From assembly GCF_010183535.1 (NCBI RefSeq), contig NC_071331.1, positions 4,030,001-4,094,000 of the forward strand: 64,000 nucleotides of DNA. The letters run 5' to 3'. The notes under the pieces were generated by a model. It was not told the origin of the DNA, searched no databases, and saw only the letters and a program-made list of their open reading frames with translations. This stretch comes from Caenorhabditis remanei. Taxonomy: Eukaryota; Nematoda; Chromadorea; Rhabditida; Rhabditidae. Made by a program: the position numbers and the translations under genes. Of the stretch, positions 10,635 through 24,200 are shown one piece after another. Numbering within the stretch: the stretch's first letter is position 1; each line of letters begins with the position of its first letter.

Positions 10635-13600
10635 CAAACGTGTGGTCCGTTTCTGGATTGATCCACGTCATAAAAAGTTATGGGCCGTTTTCTAAAATGT
10701 GAAGACGTGAATGATTTTTTGATATCATCGGATTCGGGAAAAATAGAGGATTCCAAAAGTGTGGTCCGTTTCTGGATTGATCCACGTCATGAAAAGTTAT
10801 GGGCCGTTTTCTAAAATGTGAAGACGTGAAGGATTTTTTGATATCATTGGATTCGGGAAAAATAGAGGATTCCAAACGTGTGGTCCGTTTCTGGATTGAT
10901 CCACGTCATGAAAAGTTATGGGCCGTTTTCTAAGTTGTGAAGACGTGAAGGATTATTTGATATCATCGGATTCGGGAAAAATAGAGGATTCCAAACGTGT
11001 GGTCCGTTTCTGGATTGATCCACGTCATAAAAAGTTATGGGCCGTTTTCTAAAATGTGAAGACGTGAAGGATTATTTGATATCATCGGATTCGGGAAAAC
11101 CAGAGGATTCCAAACGTGTGGTCCGTTTCTGGATTGATCCACGTCATAAAAAATTATGGGCCGTTTTCTAAAATGTGAAGACGTGAATGATTTTTTGATA
11201 TCATCGGATTCGGGAAAACCAGAGGATTCCAAACGTGTGGTCTGTTTCTGGATTGATCCACGTCATAAAAAGTTATGGGCCGTTTTCTAAAATGTGAAGA
11301 CGTGAAGGATTATTTGATATCATCGGATTCGGGAAAACCAGAGGATTCCAAACGTGTGGTCCGTTTCTGGATTGATCCACGTCATAAAAAGTTATGGGCC
11401 GTTTTCTAAAATGTGAAGACGTGAAGGATTATTTGATATCATCGGATTCGGGAAAACCAGAGGATTCCAAACGTGTAATCCGTTTCTGGATTGATCCACG
11501 TCATAAAAAGTTATGGGCCGTTTTCTAAAATGTGAAGACGTGAAGGATTTTTTGATATCATCGGATTCGGGAAAACCAGAGGATTCCAAACGTGTGGTCC
11601 GTTTCTGGATTGATCCACGTCATAAAAAGTTATAAGCCGTTTTCTAAAATGTGAAAACGTGAAGGATTATTTGATATCATCGGATTCGGGAAAACCAGAG
11701 GATTCCAAACGTGTGGTCCGTTTCTGGATTGATCCACGTCATAAAAAGTTATGGGCCGTTTTCTAAAATGTGAAGACGTGAATGATTTTTTGATATCATC
11801 GGATTCGGGAAAACCAGAGGATTCCAAACGTGTGGTCCGTTTCTGGATTGATCCACGTCATAAAAAGTTATAAGCCGTTTTCTAAAATGTGAAAACGTGA
11901 AGGATTATTTGATATCATCGGATTCGGGAAAACCAGAGGATTCCAAACGTGTGGTCTGTTTCTGGATTGATCCACGTCATAAAAAGTTATAAGCCGTTTT
12001 CTAAAATGTGAAGACGTGAATGATTTTTTGATATCATCGGATTCGGGAAAACCAGAGGATTCCAAACGTGTGGTCCGTTTCTGGATTGATCCACGTCATA
12101 AAAAGTTATGGGCCGTTTTCTAAAATGTGAAGACGTGAATGATTTTTTGATATCATCGGATTCGGGAAAACCAGAGGATTCCAAACGTGTGGTCCGTTTC
12201 TGGATTGATCCACGTCATAAAAAGTTATAAGCCGTTTTCTAAAATGTGAAGACGTGAATGATTTTTTGATATCATCGGATTCGGGAAAACCAGAGGATTC
12301 CAAACGTGTGGTCTGTTTCTGGATTGATCCACGTCATAAAAAGTTATGGGCCGTTTTCTAAAATGTGAAGACGTGAATGATTTTTTGATATCATCGGATT
12401 CGGGAAAACCAGAGGATTCCAAACGTGTGGTCCGTTTCTGGATTGATCCACGTCATGAAAAGTTATGGGCCGTTTTCTAAAATGTGAAGACGTGAATGAT
12501 TTTTTGATATCATCGGATTCGGGAAAAATAGAGGATTCCAAACGTGTGGTCCGTTTCTGGATTGATCCACGTCATAAAAAGTTATGGGCCGTTTTCTAAA
12601 ATGTGAAGACGTGAAGGATTTTTTGATATCATCGGATTCGGGAAAACCAGAGGATTCCAAACGTGTGGTCCGTTTCTGGATTGATCCACGTCATAAAAAG
12701 TTATGGGCCGTTTTCTAAAATGTGAAGACGTGAAGGATTTTTTGATATCATCGGATTCGGGAAAACCAGAGGATTCCAAACGTGTGGTCTGTTTCTGGAT
12801 TGATCCACGTCATAAAAAGTTATGGGCCGTTTTCTAAAATGTGAAGACGTGAAGGATTTTTTGATATCATCGGATTCGGGAAAACCAGAGGATTCCAAAC
12901 GTGTGGTCCGTTTCTGGATTGATCCACGTCATAAAAAGTTATGGGCCGTTTTCTAAAATGTGAAGACGTGAATGATTTTTTGATATCATCGGATTCGGGA
13001 AAACCAGAGGATTCCAAACGTGTGGTCTGTTTCTGGATTGATCCACGTCATAAAAAGTTATGGGCCGTTTTCTAAAATGTGAAGACGTGAAGGATTATTT
13101 GATATCATCGGATTCGGGAAAACCAGAGGATTCCAAACGTGTGGTCCGTTTCTGGATTGATCCACGTCATAAAAAGTTATGGGCCGTTTTCTAAAATGTG
13201 AAGACGTGAAGGATTATTTGATATCATCGGATTCGGGAAAACCAGAGGATTCCAAACGTGTAATCCGTTTCTGGATTGATCCACGTCATAAAAAGTTATG
13301 GGCCGTTTTCTAAAATGTGAAGACGTGAAGGATTTTTTGATATCATCGGATTCGGGAAAACCAGAGGATTCCAAACGTGTGGTCCGTTTCTGGATTGATC
13401 CACGTCATAAAAAGTTATAAGCCGTTTTCTAAAATGTGAAAACGTGAAGGATTATTTGATATCATCGGATTCGGGAAAACCAGAGGATTCCAAACGTGTG
13501 GTCCGTTTCTGGATTGATCCACGTCATAAAAAGTTATGGGCCGTTTTCTAAAATGTGAAGACGTGAAGGATTTTTTGATATCATCGGATTCGGGAAAACC

Positions 13601-16600
13601 AGAGGATTCCAAACGTGTGGTCCGTTTCTGGATTGATCCACGTCATAAAAAGTTATAAGCCGTTTTCTAAAATGTGAAAACGTGAAGGATTATTTGATAT
13701 CATCGGATTCGGGAAAACCAGAGGATTCCAAACGTGTGGTCCGTTTCTGGATTGATCCACGTCATAAAAAGTTATAAGCCGTTTTCTAAAATGTGAAGAC
13801 GTGAATGATTTTTTGATATCATCGGATTCGGGAAAACCAGAGGATTCCAAACGTGTGGTCTGTTTCTGGATTGATCCACGTCATAAAAAGTTATGGGCCG
13901 TTTTCTAAAATGTGAAGACGTGAATGATTTTTTGATATCATCGGATTCGGGAAAACCAGAGGATTCCAAACGTGTGGTCCGTTTCTGGATTGATCCACGT
14001 CATGAAAAGTTATGGGCCGTTTTCTAAAATGTGAAGACGTGAATGATTTTTTGATATCATCGGATTCGGGAAAAATAGAGGATTCCAAACGTGTGGTCCG
14101 TTTCTGGATTGATCCACGTCATAAAAAGTTATAAGCCGTTTTCTAAAATGTGAAGACGTGAAGGATTTTTTGATATCATCGGATTCGGGAAAACCAGAGG
14201 ATTCCAAACGTGTTGTCCGTTTCTGGATTGATCCACGTCATAAAAAGTTATGGGCCGTTTTCTAAAATGTGAAGACGTGAAGGATTATTTGATATCATCG
14301 GGTTCGGGAAAACCAGAGGATTCCAAACGTGTAATCCGTTTCTGGATTGATCCACGTCATAAAAAGTTATGGGCCGTTTTCTAAAATGTGAAGACGTGAA
14401 GGATTTTTTGATATCATCGGATTCGGGAAAACCAGAGGATTCCAAACGTGTGGTCCGTTTCTGGATTGATCCACGTCATAAAAAGTTATGGGCCGTTTTC
14501 TAAAATGTGAAGACGTGAAGGATTATTTGATATAATCGGATTCGGGAAAACCAGAGGATTCCAAACGTGTGGTCCGTTTCTGGATTGATCCACGTCATAA
14601 AAAGTTATAAGCCGTTTTCTAAAATGTGAAGACGTGAAGGATTTTTTGATATCATCGGATTCGGGAAAACCAGAGGATTCCAAAAGTGTGGTCCGTTTCT
14701 GGATTGATCCACGTCATAAAAAGTTATAAGCCGTTTTCTAAAATGTGAAGACGTGAAGGATTTTTTGATATCATCGGATTCGGGAAAACCAGAGGATTCC
14801 AAACGTGTGGTCCGTTTCTGGATTGATCCACGTCATAAAAAGTTATGGGCCGTTTTCTAAAATGTGAAGACGTGAAGGATTATTTGATATCATCGGATTC
14901 GGGAAAACCAGAGGATTCCGAACGTGTGGTCTGTTTCTGGATTGATCCACGTCATAAAAAGTTATAAGCCGTTTTCTAAAATGTGAAGACGTGAAGGATT
15001 ATTTGATATCATCGGATTCGGGAAAACCAGAGGATTCCAAACGTGTGGTCCGTTTCTGGATTGATCCACGTCATAAAAAGTTATAAGCCGTTTTCTAAAA
15101 TGTGAAGACGTGAAGGATTTTTTGATATCATCGGATTCGGGAAAACCAGAGGATTCCGAACGTGTGGTCTGTTTCTGGATTGATCCACGTCATAAAAAGT
15201 TATGGGCCGTTTTCTAAAATGTGAAGACGTGAAGGATTATTTGATATCATCGGATTCGGGAAAACCAGAGGATTCCAAACGTGTTGTCCGTTTCTGGATT
15301 GATCCACGTCATAAAAAGTTATAAGCCGTTTTCTAAAATGTGAAGACGTGAAGGATTATTTGATATCATCGGATTTGGGAAAACCAGAGGATTCCAAACG
15401 TGTGGTCCGTTTCTGGATTGATCCACGTCATAAAAAGTTATAAGCCGTTTTCTAAAATGTGAAGACGTGAAGGATTTTTTGATATCATCGGATTCGGGAA
15501 AAATAGAGGATTCCAAACGTGTCATCCGTTTCTGGATTGATCCACGTCATAAAAAGTTATGGGCCGTTTTCTAAAATGTGAAGACGTGAAGGATTATTTG
15601 ATATCATCGGATTCGGGAAAAATAGAGGATTCCAAACGTGTGGTCCGTTTCTGGATTGATCCACGTCATAAAAAGTTATGGGCCGTTTTCTAAGTTGTGA
15701 AGACGTGAAGGATTATTTGATATCATCGGATTCGGGAAAAATAGAGGATTCCAAACGTGTGGTCCGTTTCTGGATTGATCCACGTCATAAAAAGTTATGG
15801 GCCGTTTTCTAAAATGTGAAGACGTGAAGGATTATTTGATATCATCGGATTCGGGAAAAATAGAGGATTCCAAACGTGTGGTCCGTTTCTGGATTGATCC
15901 ACGTCATAAAAAGTTATAAGCCGTTTTCTAAGTTGTGAAGACGTGAAGGATTATTTGATATCATCGGATTCGGGAAAAATAGAGGATTCCAAACGTGTGG
16001 TCCGTTTCTGGATTGATCCACGTCATAAAAAGTTATAAGCCGTTTTCTAAAATGTGAAGACGTGAAGGATTATTTGATATCATCGGATTCGGGAAAAATA
16101 GAGGATTCCAAACGTGTGGTCCGTTTCTGGATTGATCCACGTCATAAAAAGTTATGGGCCGTTTTCTAAAATGTGAAGACGTGAATGATTTTTTGATATC
16201 ATCGGATTCGGGAAAACCAGAGGATTCCAAACGTGTGGTCTGTTTCTGGATTGATCCACGTCATAAAAAGTTATGGGCCGTTTTCTAAAATGTGAAGACG
16301 TGAAGGATTATTTGATATCATCGGATTCGGGAAAACCAGAGGATTCCAAACGTGTGGTCTGTTTCTGGATTGATCCACGTCATAAAAAGTTATGGGCCCT
16401 TTTCTAAAATGTGAAGACGTGAAGGATTATTTGATATCATCGGATTCGGGAAAAATAGAGGATTCCAAACGTGTGGTCTGTTTCTGGATTGATCCACGTC
16501 ATAAAAAGTTATGGGCCGTTTTCTAAAATGTGAAGACGTGAAGGATTATTTGATATCATCGGATTCGGGAAAACCAGAGGATTCCGAACGTGTGGTCTGT

Positions 16601-17840
16601 TTCTGGATTGATCCACGTCATAAAAAGTTATGGGCCGTTTTCTAAAATGTGAAGACGTGAAGGATTATTTGATATCATCGGATTCGGGAAAAATAGAGGA
16701 TTCCAAACGTGTCATCCGTTTCTGGATTGATCCACGTCATGAAAAGTTATGGGCCGTTTTCTAAGTTGTGAAGACGTGAAGGATTATTTGATATCATCGG
16801 ATTCGGGAAAAATAGAGGATTCCAAACGTGTGGTCCGTTTCTGGATTGATCCACGTCATAAAAAGTTATGGGCCGTTTTCTAAAATGTGAAGACGTGAAG
16901 GATTATTTGATATCATCGGATTCGGGAAAAATAGAGGATTCCAAACGTGTGGTCCGTTTCTGGATTGATCCACGTCATAAAAAGTTATAAGCCGTTTTCT
17001 AAAATGTGAAGACGTGAAGGATTATTTGATATCATCGGATTCGGAAAAACCAGAGGATTCCAAACGTGTAATCCGTTTCTGGATTGATCCACGTCATAAA
17101 AAGTTATGAGCCGTTTTTTAAGAAGTGCAGACGTGAAGGATTTTTCGATATCATCGGATTCGGGAAAACCAGAGGATTCCAAACGTGTGGTCCGTTTCTG
17201 GATTGATCCACGTCATAAAAAGTTATAAGCCGTTTTCTAAAATGTGAAAACGTGAAGGATTATTTGATATCATCGGATTCGGGAAAACCAGAGGATTCCA
17301 AACGTGTTGTCCGTTTCTGGATTGATCCACGTCATAAAAAGTTATAAGCTGTTTTCTAAAATGTGAAGACGTGAAGGATTATTTGATATCATCGGATTTG
17401 GGAAAACCAGAGGATTCCAAACGTGTGGTCCGTTTCTGGATTGATCCACGTCATAAAAAGTTATAAGCCGTTTTCTAAAATGTGAAGACGTGAAGGATTT
17501 TTTGATATCATCGGATTCGGGAAAACCAGAGGATTCCAAACGTGTGGTCCGTTTCTGGATTGATCCACGTCATAAAAAGTTATAAGCCGTTTTCTAAAAT
17601 GTGAAGACGTGAAGGATTTTTTGATATCATCGGATTCGGGAAAACCAGAGGATTCCAAACGTGTGGTCCGTTTCTGGATTGATCCACGTCATAAAAAGTT
17701 ATTGGCCGTTTTCTAAAATGTGAAGACGTGAATGATTTTTTGATATCATCGGATTCGGGAAAACCAGAGGGTTCCAAACGTGTGGTCCGTTTCTGGATTG
17801 ATCCACGTTATAAAAAGTTGTGAGCCGTTTTTTAAGAAGT

Positions 17841-18730
17841 GAATATCATAACTTGCTTCAAAATGGTCGTAGAACAAAAATTCAAAGCTTGCTTGGCACC
17901 GCGCCACCTAGCGGAGCCCGCCGGTAGGCGGGGGACGCTAGTTTTCTGTTTCTCAAGATTTATTTGGTATTGTAGGTAAACTTCGAGATGTTATATTGTC
18001 CGTTTCCGATTGTAACCTGCCGCTGATTCAGTAATTGTTGGATTCATTGTATTGTATCGTACTTATTGAAAAATTCATTACATGAATACAGCAATTCTCT
18101 AATGAAATGGAAAATAGTTACATTGGTGGCCAATCCATTTATTTTAAATGCATTTTTTTTGCTCTGACCTTTTCAAAGTTGGCGTATGTGCGGGTCTCGC
18201 CGCGAAATGTTAACGCCGCATTAATGTAAGGCGTGCGCCTTTGAGGAGGAGTTGCGTGTTTTGTACACTTGTGCGTCGATCGTGGTAATGAGGAGCGTGT
18301 GGGCCACGCACCGCTATCATCCGGATTATTGATTAAATAAACAAGTTGAAGGAATGTCTTACATTTTAATGTAAGACTTAGGTATATAACTCGCGATACG
18401 AGATAAGTAAATAAATATAAATATAACACTGGCTTATAGCCTTTATTCAGAATATAAAGTCAAATTACGAACTGTTTAAATGAAATTAAGTCATGAGTGC
18501 ATAAGGTGATTACTATAAGGGAAACGAGATAAATGAGATTTGAATAGTTATATAAATAGATGTGGGACTTATTTGTTTTGGATCAGTAAAGCGAGTGGGG
18601 ACTAATAGGGACTCGGAGAGGTGAAAGTGATATGTGAGAAGAGGGGGAAGTGATATATGTTTGAATCGAGTGGGCACAACAGGAATTCGAGTGGGCAGAC
18701 AGCGTTAATCAAGGTGACAAAGTTAAATTA
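17841..18730. other. Region between satellite and BTB-RRM gene
   Basis: No gene could be supported. It contains a GC-rich inverted motif (GCCCGCCGGTAGGCGGG near 17917) and the 3' side of the minus-strand gene. A 96-residue minus-strand open frame at 18139-18429 has no family features. Confidence 0.35.
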
Positions 18731-18737
18731 GACAGAT

Positions 18738-19841
18738 TTAGATATCGTTCGCCTTTCCATTTCTTGTTGCCAATGTTTCGTCGTACGGTTGATACACCGG
18801 TTTGTGCCCGTTATACGGCGGCAATGCTTGCCGGATCATCACTTTCCTTCCTTCCATGTCTATAACGTATTGTGCTTGGAGTGCTGCTCTTTGGCTCTCT
18901 CGGTTTTTGTATGTAATGAACGTAAAATCAGGAGTTGGGAATTTTGCAGACGGACGATGATGATAACCGAGAATTTCTCCGAATTCCGAGAGTATTGATA
19001 TGATTTTACTCACTTCGAGATTCGTACGTACGTGTACTGGGAAGGTTTCGCTCTCGATTCGGCGAATCTGGATTCTTTTGATCGCTCCTGTTTTCATTTC
19101 GATGATTTGTTTTTCTGATCTCTTCTCCGTTTTCAGTCGCGTTCCGAATCTTTTCTCGTTTCTTACTAAGTCTTCCAGATGTGCTTGGAGAATTTCTGCG
19201 AATTCATACCATTTTGAGTATTTGGATTTAGGTCTCTCGATGAATTCGAAGAATTGGCGTAGTCGGAATGTATTTCCCGTTGTTTTAGTCTGTAATTACT
19301 AGTTATTTTGGCTGAAAACACTCGGTATGTTTACCTGGAATTGCGCCTCTGATGCCATCGCCAAGTCGTACTTTTGCGTCGTTACACGGAAAATCGCACT
19401 TTCCAATTCTGCTTGTGGAATCCAGGTTGATTGTGGTACCGGCTCATTGTAAGCTAATCCGAAGCGGAAGAATCGGGCCAGCCATTGGATTCTTTCTGCT
19501 ACGAATTCTTCTCTCCTTATTTTTTCGTCGCACGACATTGCTAGTCCTTCTAAGCCATAACAAATCGCTTCGTCTTTGATCGTTCTGATGTCATCTGTCG
19601 CTTGTGGTAAGTCTACGAAACCGTTTCGATGGTAATTTAGAATCAGTTGAAATCTATCCGGATTTCCTCCTGGGATATCGAGGATCATCGTTTCACGTCT
19701 TGTTTCGTCGTTGACTTCGATGAGCCTCTTTAAGACTCCTTCTTGTCGCAACAAGTATTCCTTCTGCGTGGTGAAGGTTCTCTTATCGATTAGCAGTCGC
19801 ATTTCATCAGTACGATGGTCGTGATATGCTTCGACTTTCAT
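18738..19841 (-). CDS. BTB/T1-domain plus RRM-like protein, two exons
   Basis: Minus-strand exons 19841-19335 and 19289-18738 are joined across a 45-bp intron (19334-19290; GTAAAC...ATTACAG) in phase 0. The first exon reads like a KCTD-type BTB/T1 domain: a tetramerisation-like strand (LLIDKRTFTTQKEYLL), then PDRFQLILNYHRNGFVDLP and AICYGLEGLAMSC. The second exon carries an RRM-like stretch (FPVHVRTNLEVSKIISIL, FTFITYKNRESQRAALQA, then a GRKVMIRQALP end strand). A BTB fold suggests oligomerisation or cullin-3 adaptor use, and the RRM suggests RNA binding; the actual role is unknown. I chose the first ATG in the open frame (19841). The frame is open upstream to about 19990, so more 5' exons are likely. 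It could be a host gene or a gene carried by an old mobile element. Confidence 0.7.
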
Positions 19842-20550
19842 TTTGAGTTCTGATGCGAGACGGTGCTTTCGGTTCACTTGTCGATGATTCGTCGCTCGGA
19901 TGATTTCGTTTCCTTCCTTGGTTCTTGATTTATCGAAGGTTTTGTGACGGTGATACCAAGTGGTATTTGTTGTCGAGGGCGTGATGATTCAATCCGTTGC
20001 TAATGTAGCTTTCCGTATGGCACCAACGACGAGTGATTCGATTTGCAGAATCTTCGAGGACCGGGAATGAAATCCGGATTTTGTCACGAACGTAGCCGAG
20101 AACTGATGTCGATTTATCGCCTGAATAAGAGAAATTGTCTTTCAACACGTCAGCTTGCTCATAACATAACGGTAAATTTTTTCTAATAGTGCTTACCCTG
20201 AGTACGATTCCTTTTTTGGTGCTTTCAGACTTCTTGAGTTTTGACTTCTCTTGTTGTCTATGTGTTCGACATCGACTCGAGTTGTTGCCTGAAATATTGT
20301 TCGTATATATAGATATAGTATCTTCGATTATTTGCTAATAAACGTAGCGGAAGGATATGTAACGGTAGTATGATTGCGAGGAACAGAGAGATTTTAGGTG
20401 AAGGTAATGTTTTAGCGCGATGATGACGATGAAATATCGATTTTTTGCGATGATGCAATTTTTTCGTTTAAAGGTGGCTTTCGTCGGTGATGACGGTTCA
20501 GTGGTTATTTCGGGTTCGTAATAAAGGAGATGCACCATTTTGTGACTAGC
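19842..20550 (-). other. Probable upstream exons or 5' region of the BTB-RRM gene
   Basis: Reading the minus strand, a good acceptor (TCTTATTCAG) occurs near 20120. It is followed by open sequence in two frames: the 19930-20148 frame and the frame continuous with the BTB exon, which is stopped by a TGA near 19995. I could not find a donor/acceptor pair of normal length that joins them, so the exon structure is unresolved. Another open frame at 20335-20538 begins with a plausible ATG. Confidence 0.3.
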
Positions 20551-20579
20551 AAGGAAGTATAAGTTCCCATACTAATGAC

Positions 20580-21245
20580 AAGTCAAGCGAGTTAGATTAC
20601 TAGAGTGAGAGAGCGTGAATGACGAGAGGAATAGAGACGAGAGAAAGACGAGGCGAGAAAGAACGGAAGGAAAAACAGAAGAAGACGACGAGGGCGAACC
20701 GAGGAGTCGACGAAGACAGAACGGAGAGAATAAAGAAGAATAATTGTGAATAAATGATGTATTTTTGTGGACCTTAAAATGTAAGGGAAGACTTGTGAAG
20801 AATGGAAGAAATCTGAAATGAAAGAACAAGAGAGAACACAAGATTGGGTGAAAGAAAGGTTTATTGAAGGATGATTTTATAGACAACCGGTTGGTTGACG
20901 TAATTATAATGGAATTTGTGTAGAGTTTTAGGGAAAGTTAATTACCACTGGTTTTAGTGGATTTGTGGGATTCCTAACGACGAAGAGGGGGAGGGAATTA
21001 CAGAAAAGGTAATGGATGGAATTAACATTAATTTAAAGTGGAAAAGAGTGGAAAATCATGAAAAAAGGGACCGTAAAACCAAGTCCGTGCGTCGACACAA
21101 TCGATTCGAAAGACCCTCGTCAACCCACCGCCCATGGAGAGAGTGAGGAGACGGCCGAGAAAGAGAGATCAGCAGAGCGCGAATGCAGCAGACGGAGACG
21201 ACACCAGGGAAAAAGACGACGGGGAATCTGAAAAGGGGGGATTAG
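20580..21245. other. Purine-rich, strand-biased DNA
   Basis: The plus strand is a long run of GA-rich sequence (AGAGTGAGAGAGCGTG, GACGAGAGGAATAGAGACGA and similar), and a second patch lies at about 21150-21240. The open frame on the opposite strand (20572-20886) is low-complexity Ser/Phe/Leu and not convincing as a gene. It lies upstream of the minus-strand BTB-RRM gene and could include its promoter region. Confidence 0.45.
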
Positions 21246-24200
21246 AAGAATAGAGACTTTGCTCTTTTATGTTTCAGATAGATGGCTGTGTATAAGTGAT
21301 ATTACGTTAGATTCCGACTTGTGGAATCAATAGATTTCACAACAGTGCCGATAAATGGGTTTGGGTTATCATAACCATTGTTGACGATTCCCATTCTCTT
21401 CTCGACATTTCCGAACTATATTTTTTCCTCCATACAGTCCTCACTCTTAAAAATATCTGACTGAAATTAATATTCCGATTGTCTCTCATCATTTTGTTTG
21501 GGAACAGTAGTTTTTTGGTAGAATTTTTCTACTGGGACATTCTCTGATGAACTATCTTTTTCAATGAGGGAATTATTACATTCCTCGAGTACTCGAAATA
21601 TTCGTTCTTCTTTACTCATAACTGAACAAAATAAAATGTAACAGGATCGAATTTCTGGTTGACTCTTCTCCGTCTTTTTATTTGAGAGAGTATCTTTTCG
21701 ATTACAACAATGACAACGCAATTGGTATAAGGGTTTCCAAAATTATTTGCAGATGTTGGGAAACATTCGTTGTATAGTCGGTCTATGAAAAATATGTACT
21801 TTGGTGATGTGCGGTTACCTCGGGTTTTCTGTCAAAACGGTTTGCGATAATTATGGTGGTATTCTTGCCCGAAGAAAAATGTTCAAGTGATTTACTCACT
21901 GCAAAAAAAGAACCGAAAACAGAGCAAACTATTGTTTCCGGATGTGACTAACCCCTTTAATACACAATCACTGATATTCCAAAACCATTTTTCTTCTTCT
22001 TAAGTTTCAGTAACAGTTATTTCTGACAATCAATCAAAAACCTCTGATGGTGATTTCTGATTCGATTAGGCGGAATTCACGTTTTGATGTTCTCAAGGGA
22101 ATTTTTCGAATCAACTGTTTGTTTCTATTTGTTTCCAAAACATTCATGTCTGTTGTTAATAACATTTCTATACAACGACAATTTTTACCAAAGAACGAGA
22201 TCAAAATTCTAATTTACTCTTATGACTCTGTTTTAAAACAGGAGAGAAAATTGGGTGGGAAACAGGGGCTGATGTGTCGGAAGCGCATTTTTTTTAGGTG
22301 GGATCCAGGACGACTCGTAATATCAAGGGGGGGGGGGGGGTGCATTTCGGCATTTCGGTATATTTTTCGGCTCGTTTTATCAAGCGAGTATCAAAGCGAG
22401 TTGCCCGATATGCAACTGTGGTTTTATAGTATTCCAGAACAAACTTGCTCTATTTCTGTAGTTGACCACTTTATTTGCACGGAAACTAATTATGAAGGTA
22501 CAGCTCTTCATAGCCAGAGCAGTGAAATGTTAGAACTGCTCACTAAAAAGTTATCTGAATAATCAAAGTGTACTACAAACTAAAAATTAAATACGCAATT
22601 CTGGAACTGAACAAAATTTCTAAAAAATTTTGTTGTCTAGGGATCTAAGGAAAGTTGGTAAAATTCATCCGAGCTTGAACAAGATGCGCATCATCCTCAC
22701 ATTCAAATGGGAGTCTTTACGCTATGTATGTAGCAGGTTTTTTTTTGAAAAAAATCATATTATGTGGTTATTACGCCCGGAAAAAAATTTTTTCCTAGAT
22801 TCAGTTACAGGAAAAAAACGAACGTTATTATTGTGCAGGACATCACTTGAAATAATTGTTGGCCAAAAGTAAGGGAGCCGGAATCAATAACTTATATAAC
22901 CGACTTTTTTCGTAGAATCGAACGATAATCAAGAAATGTTCTTCCAATGATAAGACAGCTGACAGAAACTTGCGATTCTCCAGATTAGTTTTTATACAAT
23001 AAATTGAGAAATTAATTCATAGATTCTTGTAGCAGTCATTTTTGGTGTCCAATCAGAATTCTTTTCTGTTATGCATATTTGTTTCAAGGAGAGTGTTCCC
23101 ATTGCACTAGTTTTTCCAACAACATATCTGTCGCAATCTATTTTTTTCAACCAAATACTATGAATTACAGAAGAGAAAATGGAACATGTCTGAAACTGAG
23201 AATAACTTGTTTGGGATCCTTTATTTTTGATATCGATGAATCGAATTCAATTTAAAGCTGTGGATTTTGTCAACACATTTTGTAGGCTTTATCATATTAA
23301 AACGAGATCGGGAAACAGTGCCGTTTTAGCTGACACACTACCGAAAATAGATGGTTCACACCAATCCGGATTCTAACTAGTTGTTTGTAAACTAAACTAG
23401 TATATTTTCCATCATTCTCCACCACCAGAAATTTTTGGTGGCGTATCGGAATTCTTTTCAGTTGCTGTTTTAAGCCAGGCACAACCTAATACTATCAATT
23501 CCAACATGGAAAAATGAAATAAGTCTGAAACTGGAATGAATTTGTTTGGGATCCGTTCTTTTGTTCAACACATGCTCCGTTCCAAGGTTCATGTTCGAAC
23601 TCAAGTATACTTCAAGTGTGTCACCCATTATAACTTGAGTAACTTCTTTGAAATCACCGCTTATTTAAGAGGCACGTTAGACAACAGAATATTTGGATAC
23701 ATTGTTGTGAAGTGGGGGTATCAGGTGTCAGGAGTTAGTTGCAAAGTTCATAATCTTTCAGTGGAAATTGTTCTCAGAAAAACGAAGTTCGTACAATTAC
23801 CGCTGACGGCAAGTGGTTCTCTTATACATATCAGTTTGAAAACAGTAATTTCGAGCAATTAATGAATTCATTCAAATAGTTATATTAGTCCGAATGTAGA
23901 TATTTTTTCAATTCACAAACAAAATCAGAAAGATCCTAAAGTCACTGTTAGCCCCCTCTCTGAATATGGAGATCGTGAAACTGAAATGGGTAGAAAACAT
24001 CTAAAATATGGTTTCTGAAATTATCTTTGTTAATTTTTTATTTTCAGGGACGGTTCTATTACAGTAAACTAGCTTAGAAAAATAGAATGCAAAGGATGAA
24101 TTATTAACAGTAGGTAAATTAGAAAAACTTATGTCATTCTCTTGGAAACATCTGTTGTGATTATGTATTCTTGTAAACATCTGTTGTGATTATGTATTCT

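Larger units (their letters stand above)
8527..17840. repeat. 119-bp satellite array, about 70 units
   Basis: The unit begins GATATCATCGGATTCGGGAA and is 119 bp long. It recurs head-to-tail from 8527 to 9637 and from 10635 to about 17840; the two blocks are split by an inserted element. Common alternates inside the unit are ATGGGCC/ATAAGCC, GATTTTTT/GATTATTT, AAACCAG/AAAATAG and GTGGTCC/GTGGTCT/GTAATCC. Higher-order structure is visible: a variant pattern at 11392-12065 recurs 1785 bp (15 units) further on. Recurrent 65-residue minus-strand open frames arise only because 119 is not a multiple of three. The last unit decays into TTTTTTAAGAAGTG near 17840. Confidence 0.95.

Noticed and set aside
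8439..17777. Dozens of near-identical 65-residue minus-strand open frames in the satellite
   Set aside because: They recur with the 119-bp unit, which is not a multiple of three; each frame is closed by the next unit. They are a by-product of the repeat, not genes.
8527..17840. Regularly spaced repeats as a CRISPR-like array
   Set aside because: The whole 119-bp unit repeats with no unique spacers, and the genome is eukaryotic.
20572..20886. 104-residue minus-strand open frame
   Set aside because: Low-complexity Ser/Phe/Leu caused by the purine-rich complementary strand.
22047..22562. 171-residue open frame
   Set aside because: It runs through a G13 tract and AT-rich repeat DNA, has no family features and no splice context.
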